Assembly: GCA_964385695.1 (NCBI GenBank)
Contig: CAYLQA010000068.1
Span: 1-12,540, forward strand
Length of the DNA: 12,540 bases
Direction: 5' to 3'
DNA from: CAYLQA01 sp964385695
GTDB taxonomy: Bacteria > Desulfobacterota > Desulfobulbia > Desulfobulbales > Desulfurivibrionaceae
The notes below the pieces were generated by a model, which made no database searches, was not told the origin of the DNA, and saw only the letters and a list, made by a program, of their open reading frames with translations. This document shows positions 1 to 8,749 of the stretch, in pieces; within the stretch, counting starts at the first letter, position 1; each line of letters opens with the position of its first letter. The translations under genes and the position numbers were made by a program.

Positions 1-55
1 TTTAGTTTGTTACGGTTGCGGATCACAAATAGGCTGAAGATTAGTGGTAATCAAA

Positions 56-1609
56 TTATGTATTGGCAAGCTCATGAAATGTTTGCGGCAACTCATCGGC
101 AACCTCTGAGGCGAGATAGCCAAAGGAGAGACTTCCCTCCGCCACGATCCGGTCCGCGGCCCGGCCATGCAGGTACACGCCCAAGCAGGCAGCCTGCCAC
201 GGCTCAACCCCTTGGGCAAGCAGGCCGCCGATAAGGCCTGTCAGGACATCCCCCATCCCGCCGGTGGCCATGCCGGGATTGCCGGTGGCATTAATGGCCA
301 GTCTGCCGTCCGGGGCGGCAATCACGGTTCCGTTCCCCTTGAGCACCAAAATCAGCCCATGTTTTTCGGCAAATTCCAGGGCAATCCGCTGCCTGTCCGC
401 CTGGACCTCAGCAGTGGTCAAGCCGGTAAGGCGCGCCATTTCACCGGGATGCGGAGTCAGGATACGCGGGCCTGCGCCCTGCTTCAACACAGAGACATCC
501 TGGGCCAGACAGTTCAGCCCGTCTGCATCGACGACCATGGGCTGGCCCAGGGTTTTATAAAGTTCCTGCACCAGGCTCACGGTTTCCAGAGCCTGGCCAA
601 TCCCCGGCCCGAGAGCAACACCGTTTTTGCCGGCAGCCTCAAGGCAGATCATCTCAAAATCGTCCTGAACCGGAAAATCATCGGAAAAAGAGAGAGGAAC
701 GGACATGGCCTCGGCCAATGCGCTTTCAAACACATGATGAATATTCTGGGCAACGCAGCAACTCACCAGCCCCACCCCGCAGCGCAAGGCACCGCGGGCA
801 GTCAACAGGGCAGCGCCGCTCTTACCCGTGGCACCAGCCAAGACAAGCAAATGGCCGAACGTACCTTTATGGCTGTCATGCCCCCGTGGCACAAGCCATT
901 CATTAAGCATTGCATCTTCAAGCAGATCCCAACCCACGCCAACATCGGCCACCGCCTCATCCGGGATACCGATATCGATAATCAAAACCGCCCCGACATG
1001 GGCCGGGCCATCGCCCAGAAACTGCCCTGCCTTTGCAAGGCCGTATGTACAGGTAAGTGTTGCGTTGACACAGATTCCCAAGGGTTTGCCCGTGTCGCTA
1101 TTCAGGCCGGAGGGAATATCCACGGCCACCACATCCATATCCAGTTGGTTTACAACCTCGATGGTCAGGGCAAAATGGCCGCTTACCTCACGGGTTAAGC
1201 CCGTGCCGAAAACACTGTCCACCACAATATCGCTTTGGGCAAGACGCTCTGCCATGAGGGGAATATCCGCCTCGGAGAGACATGAGCTGAAGGGAATATC
1301 CAAGACTTTGGCCCGTTCCAGATTAACGGCGGCATCCCCTGTTAATTTTTCGTCCGCCACCAGCATAATCACCTGGGGCTCGGCCTCAAAATCATACAGG
1401 GCGCGGGCGATCACCAGGCCGTCTCCACCGTTATTGCCCGGCCCCACCAGAATCGTAACCGCCCGTTCGTTTAGGGGGCCGAAATACTGGGCCATGGCCT
1501 CCACCGTGCCAACCCCGGCATTTTCCATCAGATCAAGCCCGGCAATGGAGTACTTTTCTATGGCCGTATTATCACAGGCACGCATCTGTGCCGCAGTTGC
1601 TAATTTCAC
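56..1609 (-). CDS. nnr: Bifunctional NAD(P)H-hydrate epimerase / ADP-dependent NAD(P)H-hydrate dehydratase
   Basis: This 517-aa cytosolic metabolite-repair enzyme epimerises and dehydrates damaged, hydrated NADH and NADPH back to the working cofactors. The N-terminal YjeF_N epimerase half (about 1-220) shows GPGNNGGDG at 56-64, Asp131 in DSVFGTG, and VDIPSGL at 163-169. The C-terminal ribokinase-like dehydratase half (about 235-510) shows HKGT at 247-250, GPGIG at 334-338, DADGLN at 361-366, TPHPGE at 385-390, and NPGMATGGMGDVLTG at 444-458 with the catalytic-type Asp454. The length is normal for the fused bacterial form and all key motifs are intact. The start is GTG, overlapping the TGA of the upstream kinase as GTGA, with a purine-rich GAGGGAGAG just upstream, so translation is probably coupled. 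It is the last gene of the operon. This is a housekeeping function, so its tie to the signalling genes is likely only shared transcription. The 55 bases beyond its stop hold no feature I can support. Confidence 0.96.
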   Translation of the reverse strand: MKLATAAQMRACDNTAIEKYSIAGLDLMENAGVGTVEAMAQYFGPLNERAVTILVGPGNNGGDGLVIARALYDFEAEPQVIMLVADEKLTGDAAVNLERAKVLDIPFSSCLSEADIPLMAERLAQSDIVVDSVFGTGLTREVSGHFALTIEVVNQLDMDVVAVDIPSGLNSDTGKPLGICVNATLTCTYGLAKAGQFLGDGPAHVGAVLIIDIGIPDEAVADVGVGWDLLEDAMLNEWLVPRGHDSHKGTFGHLLVLAGATGKSGAALLTARGALRCGVGLVSCCVAQNIHHVFESALAEAMSVPLSFSDDFPVQDDFEMICLEAAGKNGVALGPGIGQALETVSLVQELYKTLGQPMVVDADGLNCLAQDVSVLKQGAGPRILTPHPGEMARLTGLTTAEVQADRQRIALEFAEKHGLILVLKGNGTVIAAPDGRLAINATGNPGMATGGMGDVLTGLIGGLLAQGVEPWQAACLGVYLHGRAADRIVAEGSLSFGYLASEVADELPQTFHELANT

Positions 1610-4600
1610 CCGTTCTCTCCCTCTTCTTTGTCTGAATCAAGCACCGAACGCATAACCCGGCCGAGTTCGCTGATGACCACCGGCTTCATGATATAGGCCT
1701 TCAACCCTATCTCCCTCGCCTTTTCTTCAGTCAGCATCTCGCTGAAACCGGTACAGAGGACAATGGGAAGTTCCGGCCTGAGATGCAGCATCTTCTTGGC
1801 CAACTCATCACCGGTAAGGCCCGGCATGGTTTGATCGGTTATCACCAGGTCAAAGGTCTCGGCCTTCTCCCGAAAAACACGATAAGCCTCAATGCTATTT
1901 GTCAACGCAACGACTTGGTAACCGAGAAACTCCAACATTTCCTGCAGCATCTTCACTACAGACTCTTCATCATCTACCAACAGAACTCTTTCGTTTCCTC
2001 TGGGCAGCTGAGTGGTTGCCTCTTCCTCGAAACTATCCTCTCCCAAACTAACCGGCAAATAGACATGGAAAGTAGAGCCTTGTCCCTTTTCACTGTAAAC
2101 GGAAACCCTTCCCCCGTGCCCCTTGACGATACCATGCACCAAGGCCAGACCAATGCCGGTGCCTTTCCCCTGTTCCTTGGTGGTGAAATAGGGTTCGAAT
2201 ATTCTTTCCTTGGTTGCCGGATCCATACCGCCACCGTTATCTGCCACCACAAGGCGAACATACCTGCCGGCACGTAGATGTTGGTCCACCAGCGGGTCCC
2301 CGACATTTACCGTTATCTCACCGAGCTGCACCTCCAGCACCCCACCGTGGTCCTCCATGGCATGGGCGGCATTTGTGCACAGGTTGATCAAAACCTGCTG
2401 AATCTGGGTAGGATCGGCCATGACGCTTCCAGTGCTTTCTATTTTCTCCCTAAACTCAATGGTTGTTGGCAGAGAAGAACGCAACAAACGCAGGCTCTCT
2501 TTGACAATGGGCTCCAGAGAAACACAGACCAACTCCTGGTCCTGCTGCCTGCTGAAGGTCAAAATCTGCTGCACCAAATTCTTGGCCCGCATGGCCGCTT
2601 TTTTTACCTCGACCAGGCCCTTGCGCATCTTATCCCCTTCGGGCAACTGGACCATGCTCAACTCGGTAAAACCCAGGATCGGGGTCAACATGTTGTTAAA
2701 GTCATGGGCCACCCCTCCGGCCAGGGTGCCGACGGCCTCCATCTTCTGGGCCTGCCGCAGGTCTGAAAGGAGTTTATCCCTTGCCTCCCGTTCCCTCACA
2801 CCTTTAACCGCCTGGATAAAGTGATTGCCAAGGCGTTCAACCGCCGCCAAGTCTCGCTTACCGTAATTCACCGGGGCATTTGCCAGGCCAATCTGTCCGA
2901 ACAGCTCTCCATCCATCAGAATCGGCACGGAAAGAAATCTATCAATGGCTATATGCCCTTCCGGTAATCCCTTGGCAACTGGGTGCTCTACCGGGTTGTT
3001 GGTGTAAAACCCTTTTTCATCGTTCAGGCTTTTCCCCCAAAGCGTCGGATATATCCCATCCGGGCCGGCCGCAAACTCAACCCGCTGCCCATCCCCATGC
3101 ACATGGCATGACTCTCCCATCATCTTTGTAAAGGTATGACACACCAGGTTGCCGCTCTTTTGATCGACTGTTGCCACATAACCATGCTCGCTGCCGGTCA
3201 TTTTCTGAGCGCCTTCCAGAATGACCTGGCTGACGGTTGCATAATCCCTATTGCTGCCAATAAGATTTTTAGAAGTCTCACTCAAGATCTGCTTGACTGC
3301 AAGCTCATGCTCTAATTTTTCCTGCAGCTCGACTTCCTCGGATACATCACGGAAAACCAGAACCACCCCCTGGACCTCTCCTTCGCCACTACGGATTGGC
3401 GAGGCACTATCCGCCACCCGATACTCACGGCCATCCTTAGCCCGCAATACCGAAAACAGGCTAAGCTCGACAGTCGTACCAGTCGTAAGCGCCTTGGAAA
3501 CCGGGCATTCGACCCTTTCACGGGTAAAGGCATTAACGACATGAAATACCTCACAGATGCTTCTGCCAATGACATCTTCCCGACGCCAGCCGGTCAACTG
3601 CTCCGCCATGACGTTCATACGGGTTACGCGCTGCTCCGTGTCAGTGGCAATGACAGCATCTCCGATTGAGCTTAAGGTGACCAGGGCAAGCTCTTTTTCC
3701 TCTTTAAGGACAGTCTCTGCCTTGCTGCGGGCCAAATCGGCAGCAATATGTTTTTCCGCCAAAAGATCCAGCTCAACACTCAGCTCGTTCAATTCTTCAG
3801 GCCAGGGCCAGGATAGGCCAGGTTTTTCGCCTTTTTCAAAAATTACATCCAGGCCGGCCATTAATTGACTCCGCACCTGATCCGCATAACGGGCATACAA
3901 AGAGGACACAACAATAAGCGCCAGCGTTAGGACTAAGACAATGACAAAGAGGGTGCGCTTAAATTTTGCAAGCCAGAGTTCAATCGCACTTCTATCAATG
4001 GGTTGCGCCAACCAAAGAGAGTGATCCGCATGGGTATCCATGAGCACAGGCATCCAGGCAAATTTTCGCCCCTTGCTGTCTGCCACAATGGCTGGTTGAC
4101 TCTTTGCTAAATACGCTGGGAGATCGGGAAAATCAAGAAAGGCCTCTCCTTTTTGGTGGTCATGCTCATCCTGCGCATAGGAGGGACTCGTTATGTATGT
4201 CCCATCATGCCGAACCAGGAGATACTCTTCATCTACCGGGAAGAGCTGATGAAAATCGATCTGCAACAATGCAAGACCTGTCATTTCCTGTTTCTGGTCA
4301 AGAACGTGGGTTCCAAGGATGACAAGTCCTTTATGAAGGTGCCGACCATCTGTTTTATCGTACACCAATGAAACATCGCCGACAAAGGTATGACCCTGGG
4401 GCATTTTAAGCCCTTCCAGGAATACACTTTCCGGAATCAGATCACCTTGTTCCTCTGAACGAAGGTGAACAAACTTCCCTTGCCCGTTCTGCTTGACGCG
4501 AAACCTTTCGTTACCCAATCGGTCTAAAAGAATCACAGCCTGCACATCAGACTGACTGCCAAACCATTTTTGCGCCAAACCAGCCAACCGCCGACCTGCG

Positions 4601-4863
4601 ACCTCTGGAGCGAGAGACTTGGGCTTTTCGGCGGTGATATCCCTGGGGCCGGGCAACATGCTGAGCACGCGTAAACTCTCTTTGCGACGCTCAACCTCAC
4701 GACTCACAACAAAGAACTTTTCCTGCAGTTGGGAAAGACGTTTATCAAGGACCGCCTGTTCAAGATTCGTTAACACAGGGGGCAAATTCAAAAGAATCGA
4801 GGTGACAAGGGGGAAAAACCCAATACAAAGGAAGGTGAAAAATATAATTGTTCTAAGTTTCAT
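1606..4863 (-). CDS. Hybrid sensor histidine kinase (Cache-like sensor, PAS, GAF, HisKA, HATPase, REC)
   Basis: This 1085-aa inner-membrane hybrid kinase has TM1 at about 6-28 and a periplasmic sensor region at about 29-303, which resembles a double-Cache fold (for example the strand around VQAVILLDRLGNERF at 108-122). TM2 is at about 304-324, followed by a helical linker with possible degenerate HAMP character. Then come a PAS domain (about 393-510, with SSIGDAVIATD), a short coiled coil, and a GAF domain (about 535-690). The HisKA domain carries phospho-acceptor His720 in GGVAHDFNN. The HATPase has an N-box Asn831 in NLCTNAAHA, G1 DNGGGM at 875-880 and G2 GKGTGIGLA at 899-907. The C-terminal REC has Asp964-Asp965, phospho-acceptor Asp1010 in ITDQTMPG, Thr1038 and Lys1060, so it should be active both as kinase and receiver. 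The ATG start has a GGAAAG-like site about 6 nt upstream. It lies 62 nt after the paralogous kinase gene and overlaps nnr by 4 nt. No HPt domain or output domain is attached, so the final phosphate acceptor is unknown. Confidence 0.94.
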   Translation of the reverse strand: MKLRTIIFFTFLCIGFFPLVTSILLNLPPVLTNLEQAVLDKRLSQLQEKFFVVSREVERRKESLRVLSMLPGPRDITAEKPKSLAPEVAGRRLAGLAQKWFGSQSDVQAVILLDRLGNERFRVKQNGQGKFVHLRSEEQGDLIPESVFLEGLKMPQGHTFVGDVSLVYDKTDGRHLHKGLVILGTHVLDQKQEMTGLALLQIDFHQLFPVDEEYLLVRHDGTYITSPSYAQDEHDHQKGEAFLDFPDLPAYLAKSQPAIVADSKGRKFAWMPVLMDTHADHSLWLAQPIDRSAIELWLAKFKRTLFVIVLVLTLALIVVSSLYARYADQVRSQLMAGLDVIFEKGEKPGLSWPWPEELNELSVELDLLAEKHIAADLARSKAETVLKEEKELALVTLSSIGDAVIATDTEQRVTRMNVMAEQLTGWRREDVIGRSICEVFHVVNAFTRERVECPVSKALTTGTTVELSLFSVLRAKDGREYRVADSASPIRSGEGEVQGVVLVFRDVSEEVELQEKLEHELAVKQILSETSKNLIGSNRDYATVSQVILEGAQKMTGSEHGYVATVDQKSGNLVCHTFTKMMGESCHVHGDGQRVEFAAGPDGIYPTLWGKSLNDEKGFYTNNPVEHPVAKGLPEGHIAIDRFLSVPILMDGELFGQIGLANAPVNYGKRDLAAVERLGNHFIQAVKGVREREARDKLLSDLRQAQKMEAVGTLAGGVAHDFNNMLTPILGFTELSMVQLPEGDKMRKGLVEVKKAAMRAKNLVQQILTFSRQQDQELVCVSLEPIVKESLRLLRSSLPTTIEFREKIESTGSVMADPTQIQQVLINLCTNAAHAMEDHGGVLEVQLGEITVNVGDPLVDQHLRAGRYVRLVVADNGGGMDPATKERIFEPYFTTKEQGKGTGIGLALVHGIVKGHGGRVSVYSEKGQGSTFHVYLPVSLGEDSFEEEATTQLPRGNERVLLVDDEESVVKMLQEMLEFLGYQVVALTNSIEAYRVFREKAETFDLVITDQTMPGLTGDELAKKMLHLRPELPIVLCTGFSEMLTEEKAREIGLKAYIMKPVVISELGRVMRSVLDSDKEEGENG

Positions 4864-4925
4864 ACACCGCTTTCCATGTCTGCCGAGTCCCCTTTCCCAA
4901 GCAAAATAATATCGTTCTCAACTTA

Positions 4926-7739
4926 CTACACTTCGTCCAGAACCTGCCTGATGCTTTGCGCCATCTCCTTAACAACAACCGGTTTCATTAAATAACCCTT
5001 AATACCGATCGCCTTGGCACGCTTTTCGTTCATGGTTTCACTATACCCTGTGCAAATCAGAATGGGAACGTCCGGCCGCAGCCCCAATATCATCCGGGCC
5101 AGGGTGTCACCGGTTAACCCCGGCATGGTCTGGTCCGTGACTACCACGTCAATATCCTTAAACCTTTCCTGAAAAATCTCCCAGGCCACATGACTGTCCG
5201 TTGCCGCAATGACCCTATAACCAAGGTATTCAAGCATCTCCTGCATCATAACAACAATCTGTTCTTCGTCATCCACCAACAAGATGGTCTCAGAGCCCTG
5301 CGCCCGTTCTGGGGCAACAACGTCATCTTCAACAAATACCGCATCCTCTATTTTGGTAACCGGCAGATAGACTTTAAAGGTTGTCCCCTGCCCCGGCAAA
5401 CTCTCCACCGTTACGTATCCCTTGTGGCTTTTGATAATACCGTGCACAAGTGCAAGCCCCATGCCGGTGCCTTTTCCTTGAGCCTTGGTTGTAAAATACG
5501 GCTCAAAAACACGGTCGACTACATCCTGGTCCATGCCCTGCCCTGTATCCTCAACGGCTAAACAAACATACTGCCCGGGCCGCCAATCACTCGCACCTAT
5601 TTCACCATCCGGGGTAATCGCTACCTCATCCAGGGAAACGGTCAACGTTCCGCCCTTTTCCTCCATGGCATGGTAGGAGTTGGTACAAAGGTTCATGACC
5701 ACCTGATGAATCTGGGTCAGGTCGGAAAAAACGCTGCCGCATTGTTTGGAAATATTCTCGTTGATAGTGATGGTGCTTGGCAGGGAAGAGCGCAGGAGCT
5801 TGAGCGATTCTTTAATAACCGGCTGCAGGTTCAGCGCGACCATCTCATGCTCGCGCTGGCGGCTGAAGGTCAGAATCTGCTGCACAAGCTCCTTAGCGCG
5901 GTTCGAGGCGCGATGGATCTCCTCAAAGGTCCGGTGCAGGTCATTATCTTTATCCATGGTGGCAAGAGCCAATTCGCTGTACCCGACTATGGGGGTCAAT
6001 AAATTATTAAAATCATGGGCAACACCACCGGCCAGTGTACCGATGGCCTCCATCTTCTGCGCCTGCCTGAGATCAGTCATGAGCTTTTCCCGCTCCAGCC
6101 GGCTACGGTACCTGCTGATGGCAATGGCATAAAGCTCGCTTAAACGTTGGATAACCTCCAAATCCTTCGCGACATAGTCACGAGCCGAATTTGCCAGGGC
6201 AATCTGTCCCACCAACTCATCCTCAAGCAGGACCGGAGTGGAGAGAAATCGTTCCACTTTCACATGGCCATGCGGTACTCCTGTTGAGGCAGGGAAACTT
6301 CTCGGATCGTTGGTGTAAAAAGGCTCTTTCGAATTAAGCGCATGCCCCCAGAGTGCGGCATAGGTATTATCGTCGGTTGGCGGAAAGGCAATTTTACGAT
6401 CAGTGCCGGTCACGGCACACTGGTCTCCCCTCATCATCTCAGTCAGGGTATGGCAAACGTTTTCTTTGGTGTGTTCATCCAGGGTGGAGACGTAACCGTG
6501 TTGACTGCCGGTCAACTCCCGGGCCTTGGCAAGAACAAGAGTGGCAATCTCCGATATTTCCGTGGTGTTAAGCAGCGCACTGGAAAGCGTTGCCAAGGAT
6601 TTATTAATGTTCAACTCCCACTGCAACGCGCGTTGCGCAACCTTACGCTCACTCACCTCACTGGTCAAGCTCTCAAAAGATTTCCGCAGATAGGCGGTCA
6701 TCCGGTTAAAAGCACGGCCCAGTTCGCTGATTTCGTCACCGCCCTCTTCATCGGCATGTTGCTCAAGATCACCCTCTTCAATCTTGCGCGCAACTCCGGC
6801 TAAGCGTTGAATGGGCCGAACAATATTACCGACAATGACCACGGTTAAGGCAATACCCAGCAACAAGGCAACCATACTGCCCAGTAAAATAATACGCACA
6901 AGGTGGTAGGCCAAGGCATAGGCTGCGCTACGCTCTCTTTCGGCAATGACATGCAGGGTAAGCATGGCCAGCGAGACATGGTAATCAGCTAAAATAACAG
7001 GCTTATTTGAAATTCCGAGCGTAGTCGTCACACCATTTTGATGCGCCACAGAGTGATCAGAAACATGGTACTCGGTGCCGCGCAAAACAACGGACGGATT
7101 ACGATGGGCCACGATCTTGTTTCTCGAGTCGATGATATAAACACTCTCGCCGGTACGCACCTTAACAAAAGCAACCAAATCCCACATATGCCTCAGGCGC
7201 ACATAGCCGACCAATACACCGGAGATTTTTCCGGTCTGCGGATCTTTCAGGGGGACAGCCATATTCATGTGAGGCTCCCCTGTATCATCGGAAAAGAAAA
7301 TCGGGCCGAAATAGGGCTGCCCTGTGCTGGCCGGCTGTAAAAACTCCTCAGCCTGAGAACGGTCCAGCAGATCTTCGCCGGAAAGTGGTTGTACCCGGTG
7401 GAGGCGAATCTGCTCTCTTCCCTGGGAGTCAAGCAGGGCGATTTCTTCATAAACATTTTTATAGCGGAGCAGTTCTTCTAAAATACCCTGCTGCTCCTTC
7501 TTGGAAAGCCCCTGTAAACCACGAACCTCTGCTATCATCTCCAGTTGGGCGGCAACCCCGCTCAAAAAACTCTGCACCTCGGTGCCGACCCTTTTGGCTG
7601 TCTCCTCAACTACGATCTGGGCCTGTTCACGTTCGATAATAAAGGCCTGCCAGGATAGAAAGGCCCCAAGGAAGATCAGCGGCCCCACTGCCAGCCCAAT
7701 AAACACGGCAGTAAGTCGAAAACGAATACTTTTAAACAT
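4926..7739 (-). CDS. Hybrid sensor histidine kinase (dCache, HAMP, GAF, HisKA, HATPase, REC)
   Basis: This 937-aa inner-membrane hybrid kinase is counted from the ATG at 7739. TM1 is at about 9-34. The periplasmic double-Cache domain spans about 35-275 and includes EIALLDSQGREQIR and SVYIIDSRNKIVAH. TM2 is at about 281-306, followed by a clear HAMP (IVRPIQRLAGVARKIEEGD) to about 360. A short coiled coil and a GAF domain (about 385-545) come next. HisKA has His575 in GGVAHDFNN. HATPase has Asn687 in NLCTNS, Asp731 in EDTGQGM and GKGTGMGLA at 755-763. The REC domain has Asp823-Asp824, phospho-acceptor Asp869 in TDQTMPG and Lys919. A GTG at 7745 directly abuts the upstream stop, but a GGGAG site sits 9 nt before the ATG and only 3 nt before the GTG, so the ATG is preferred. 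It is co-oriented with and directly follows the binding-protein gene, suggesting that protein is its ligand-presenting partner. The GAF-to-REC half is clearly paralogous to the next kinase. Confidence 0.94.
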   Translation of the reverse strand: MFKSIRFRLTAVFIGLAVGPLIFLGAFLSWQAFIIEREQAQIVVEETAKRVGTEVQSFLSGVAAQLEMIAEVRGLQGLSKKEQQGILEELLRYKNVYEEIALLDSQGREQIRLHRVQPLSGEDLLDRSQAEEFLQPASTGQPYFGPIFFSDDTGEPHMNMAVPLKDPQTGKISGVLVGYVRLRHMWDLVAFVKVRTGESVYIIDSRNKIVAHRNPSVVLRGTEYHVSDHSVAHQNGVTTTLGISNKPVILADYHVSLAMLTLHVIAERERSAAYALAYHLVRIILLGSMVALLLGIALTVVIVGNIVRPIQRLAGVARKIEEGDLEQHADEEGGDEISELGRAFNRMTAYLRKSFESLTSEVSERKVAQRALQWELNINKSLATLSSALLNTTEISEIATLVLAKARELTGSQHGYVSTLDEHTKENVCHTLTEMMRGDQCAVTGTDRKIAFPPTDDNTYAALWGHALNSKEPFYTNDPRSFPASTGVPHGHVKVERFLSTPVLLEDELVGQIALANSARDYVAKDLEVIQRLSELYAIAISRYRSRLEREKLMTDLRQAQKMEAIGTLAGGVAHDFNNLLTPIVGYSELALATMDKDNDLHRTFEEIHRASNRAKELVQQILTFSRQREHEMVALNLQPVIKESLKLLRSSLPSTITINENISKQCGSVFSDLTQIHQVVMNLCTNSYHAMEEKGGTLTVSLDEVAITPDGEIGASDWRPGQYVCLAVEDTGQGMDQDVVDRVFEPYFTTKAQGKGTGMGLALVHGIIKSHKGYVTVESLPGQGTTFKVYLPVTKIEDAVFVEDDVVAPERAQGSETILLVDDEEQIVVMMQEMLEYLGYRVIAATDSHVAWEIFQERFKDIDVVVTDQTMPGLTGDTLARMILGLRPDVPILICTGYSETMNEKRAKAIGIKGYLMKPVVVKEMAQSIRQVLDEV

Positions 7740-7745
7740 CCGCAC

Positions 7746-8732
7746 CTACTCCCGAATAACCGTTGCCTGCCTGAGCAATCCGCCTGGAATCTCCAAACCG
7801 ATCTTTTGCGCAGTTGCAATGTTTATGGTTGTGATAAACTCCGCCACCTCAACGGGCAGGTCTGCCGGGGGCACCCCACGTATGATCTGGTCCGCCAAAT
7901 GGGCGGCATGCTCCCCCGCCGACTCAAGGCTGAATCCGTATGAAAAAAGCGCTCCATCCCGTACCCCTTCTCGCTGCGGAGTGGTCAAGGGCAGCTTCAA
8001 CCTGATTGCCGCCTGGACAAAATCATGCGTCCGTGACGCCATAAGTCCATCGGTAGGGATAAAAACAGCATCAACATCACGGGGAAAATTTTCTAAAAAG
8101 AGAGCGATTTCCTCATAATTGGCAAGTTTATGGGTCACCAACTCAAGGCCCAGCTTGGGCGCCAGCTTGCGCAAACGCTTAAGGTTCAGGCTTGGGCTTT
8201 TATCATTGGGGTTGTAGGGGAAACAAATCCTTTTTGCATGTGGCACAATGCGAGTCAGGAACTCCAGTCTTTTCGGCTCCTGGAAACGGAATGTCACCCC
8301 TGTAATATTGCCACCCGGGTGCTTGAGATCTTTGACGATCCCGCTGGCCACCGGGTTGCTAACCGGAGCAAATACCACCGGCACACCACTTTGTGCGGTA
8401 ACCTTCTTGGCAACCATGGTTGCAGGGGTGGACATGGAAAATATGAGGTCCACTCCTTGTGCCATCAGTCTTTCTCCCTCTACGGCAAGGGCTTTTTTGT
8501 CTTTGATATAGCCCTTGTAAAGGTAACGCACGTTCTTACCCTGCAAATAGCCCAGCTCCTGCATGCCTTTTTTAAATCCGGCAAAGGCCGGTTCAGCAGC
8601 CGAGCTGTAGTTGATCACTCCGATGAGGTACTGCTTTTCTTCTTTCACCTGCGGTACGGACAAAAAGAGCATGGCCGTTACAGAGGCAATCAATAAGCCA
8701 TATATTATCCAAAGCACTTTTTTCTTAGCCAT
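7746..8732 (-). CDS. ABC_sub_bind-family (TrpX-like) periplasmic substrate-binding protein
   Basis: This protein of about 328 aa has the two-lobed periplasmic-binding fold of the ABC_sub_bind family. Signs are an opening strand YLIGVINYSS, the GMQELGYLQGKNV helix, DLIFSMSTPATM, VPVVFAPVSNPVASG, and a C-terminal block YGFSLESAGEHAAHLADQII followed by RGVPPADLPVE. The N-terminus has basic residues and a hydrophobic stretch at about 6-26. No lipobox cysteine follows it, so it is either a cleaved soluble protein or an N-terminally anchored one. A TTG at 8747 would extend it by five residues, but its AGGA lies directly against the codon. The ATG at 8732 has GGGA about 9 nt upstream and puts the signal sequence at the very N-terminus, so it is preferred. 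Family members bind small molecules such as amino acids, and the ligand here cannot be read from sequence. No permease or ATPase gene is nearby; two Cache-type kinases follow. A signalling role is therefore more likely than transport (inference). Confidence 0.9.
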   Translation of the reverse strand: MAKKKVLWIIYGLLIASVTAMLFLSVPQVKEEKQYLIGVINYSSAAEPAFAGFKKGMQELGYLQGKNVRYLYKGYIKDKKALAVEGERLMAQGVDLIFSMSTPATMVAKKVTAQSGVPVVFAPVSNPVASGIVKDLKHPGGNITGVTFRFQEPKRLEFLTRIVPHAKRICFPYNPNDKSPSLNLKRLRKLAPKLGLELVTHKLANYEEIALFLENFPRDVDAVFIPTDGLMASRTHDFVQAAIRLKLPLTTPQREGVRDGALFSYGFSLESAGEHAAHLADQIIRGVPPADLPVEVAEFITTINIATAQKIGLEIPGGLLRQATVIRE

Positions 8733-8749
8733 GCCGAACGGTCCCAATC

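Noticed and set aside
39..52. GATTA-GTGG-TAATC hairpin downstream of nnr
   Set aside because: The five-pair AT-rich stem has no T-run on the minus strand, so it does not support a terminator call.
167..1198. Long plus-strand open frame (343 codons) opposite nnr
   Set aside because: It is entirely antisense to a strongly supported enzyme, has no recognisable domain, and results from the codon bias of nnr.
828..1655. Second plus-strand open frame (275 codons) opposite nnr
   Set aside because: Its composition is Ser/Arg/Pro rich as expected from reverse-frame reading, and it has no motif or start context.
8733..8747. TTG-initiated five-residue extension of the binding protein
   Set aside because: The ribosome-binding sequence lies directly against the TTG, while the ATG at 8732 has correct spacing and puts the signal sequence at the N-terminus.
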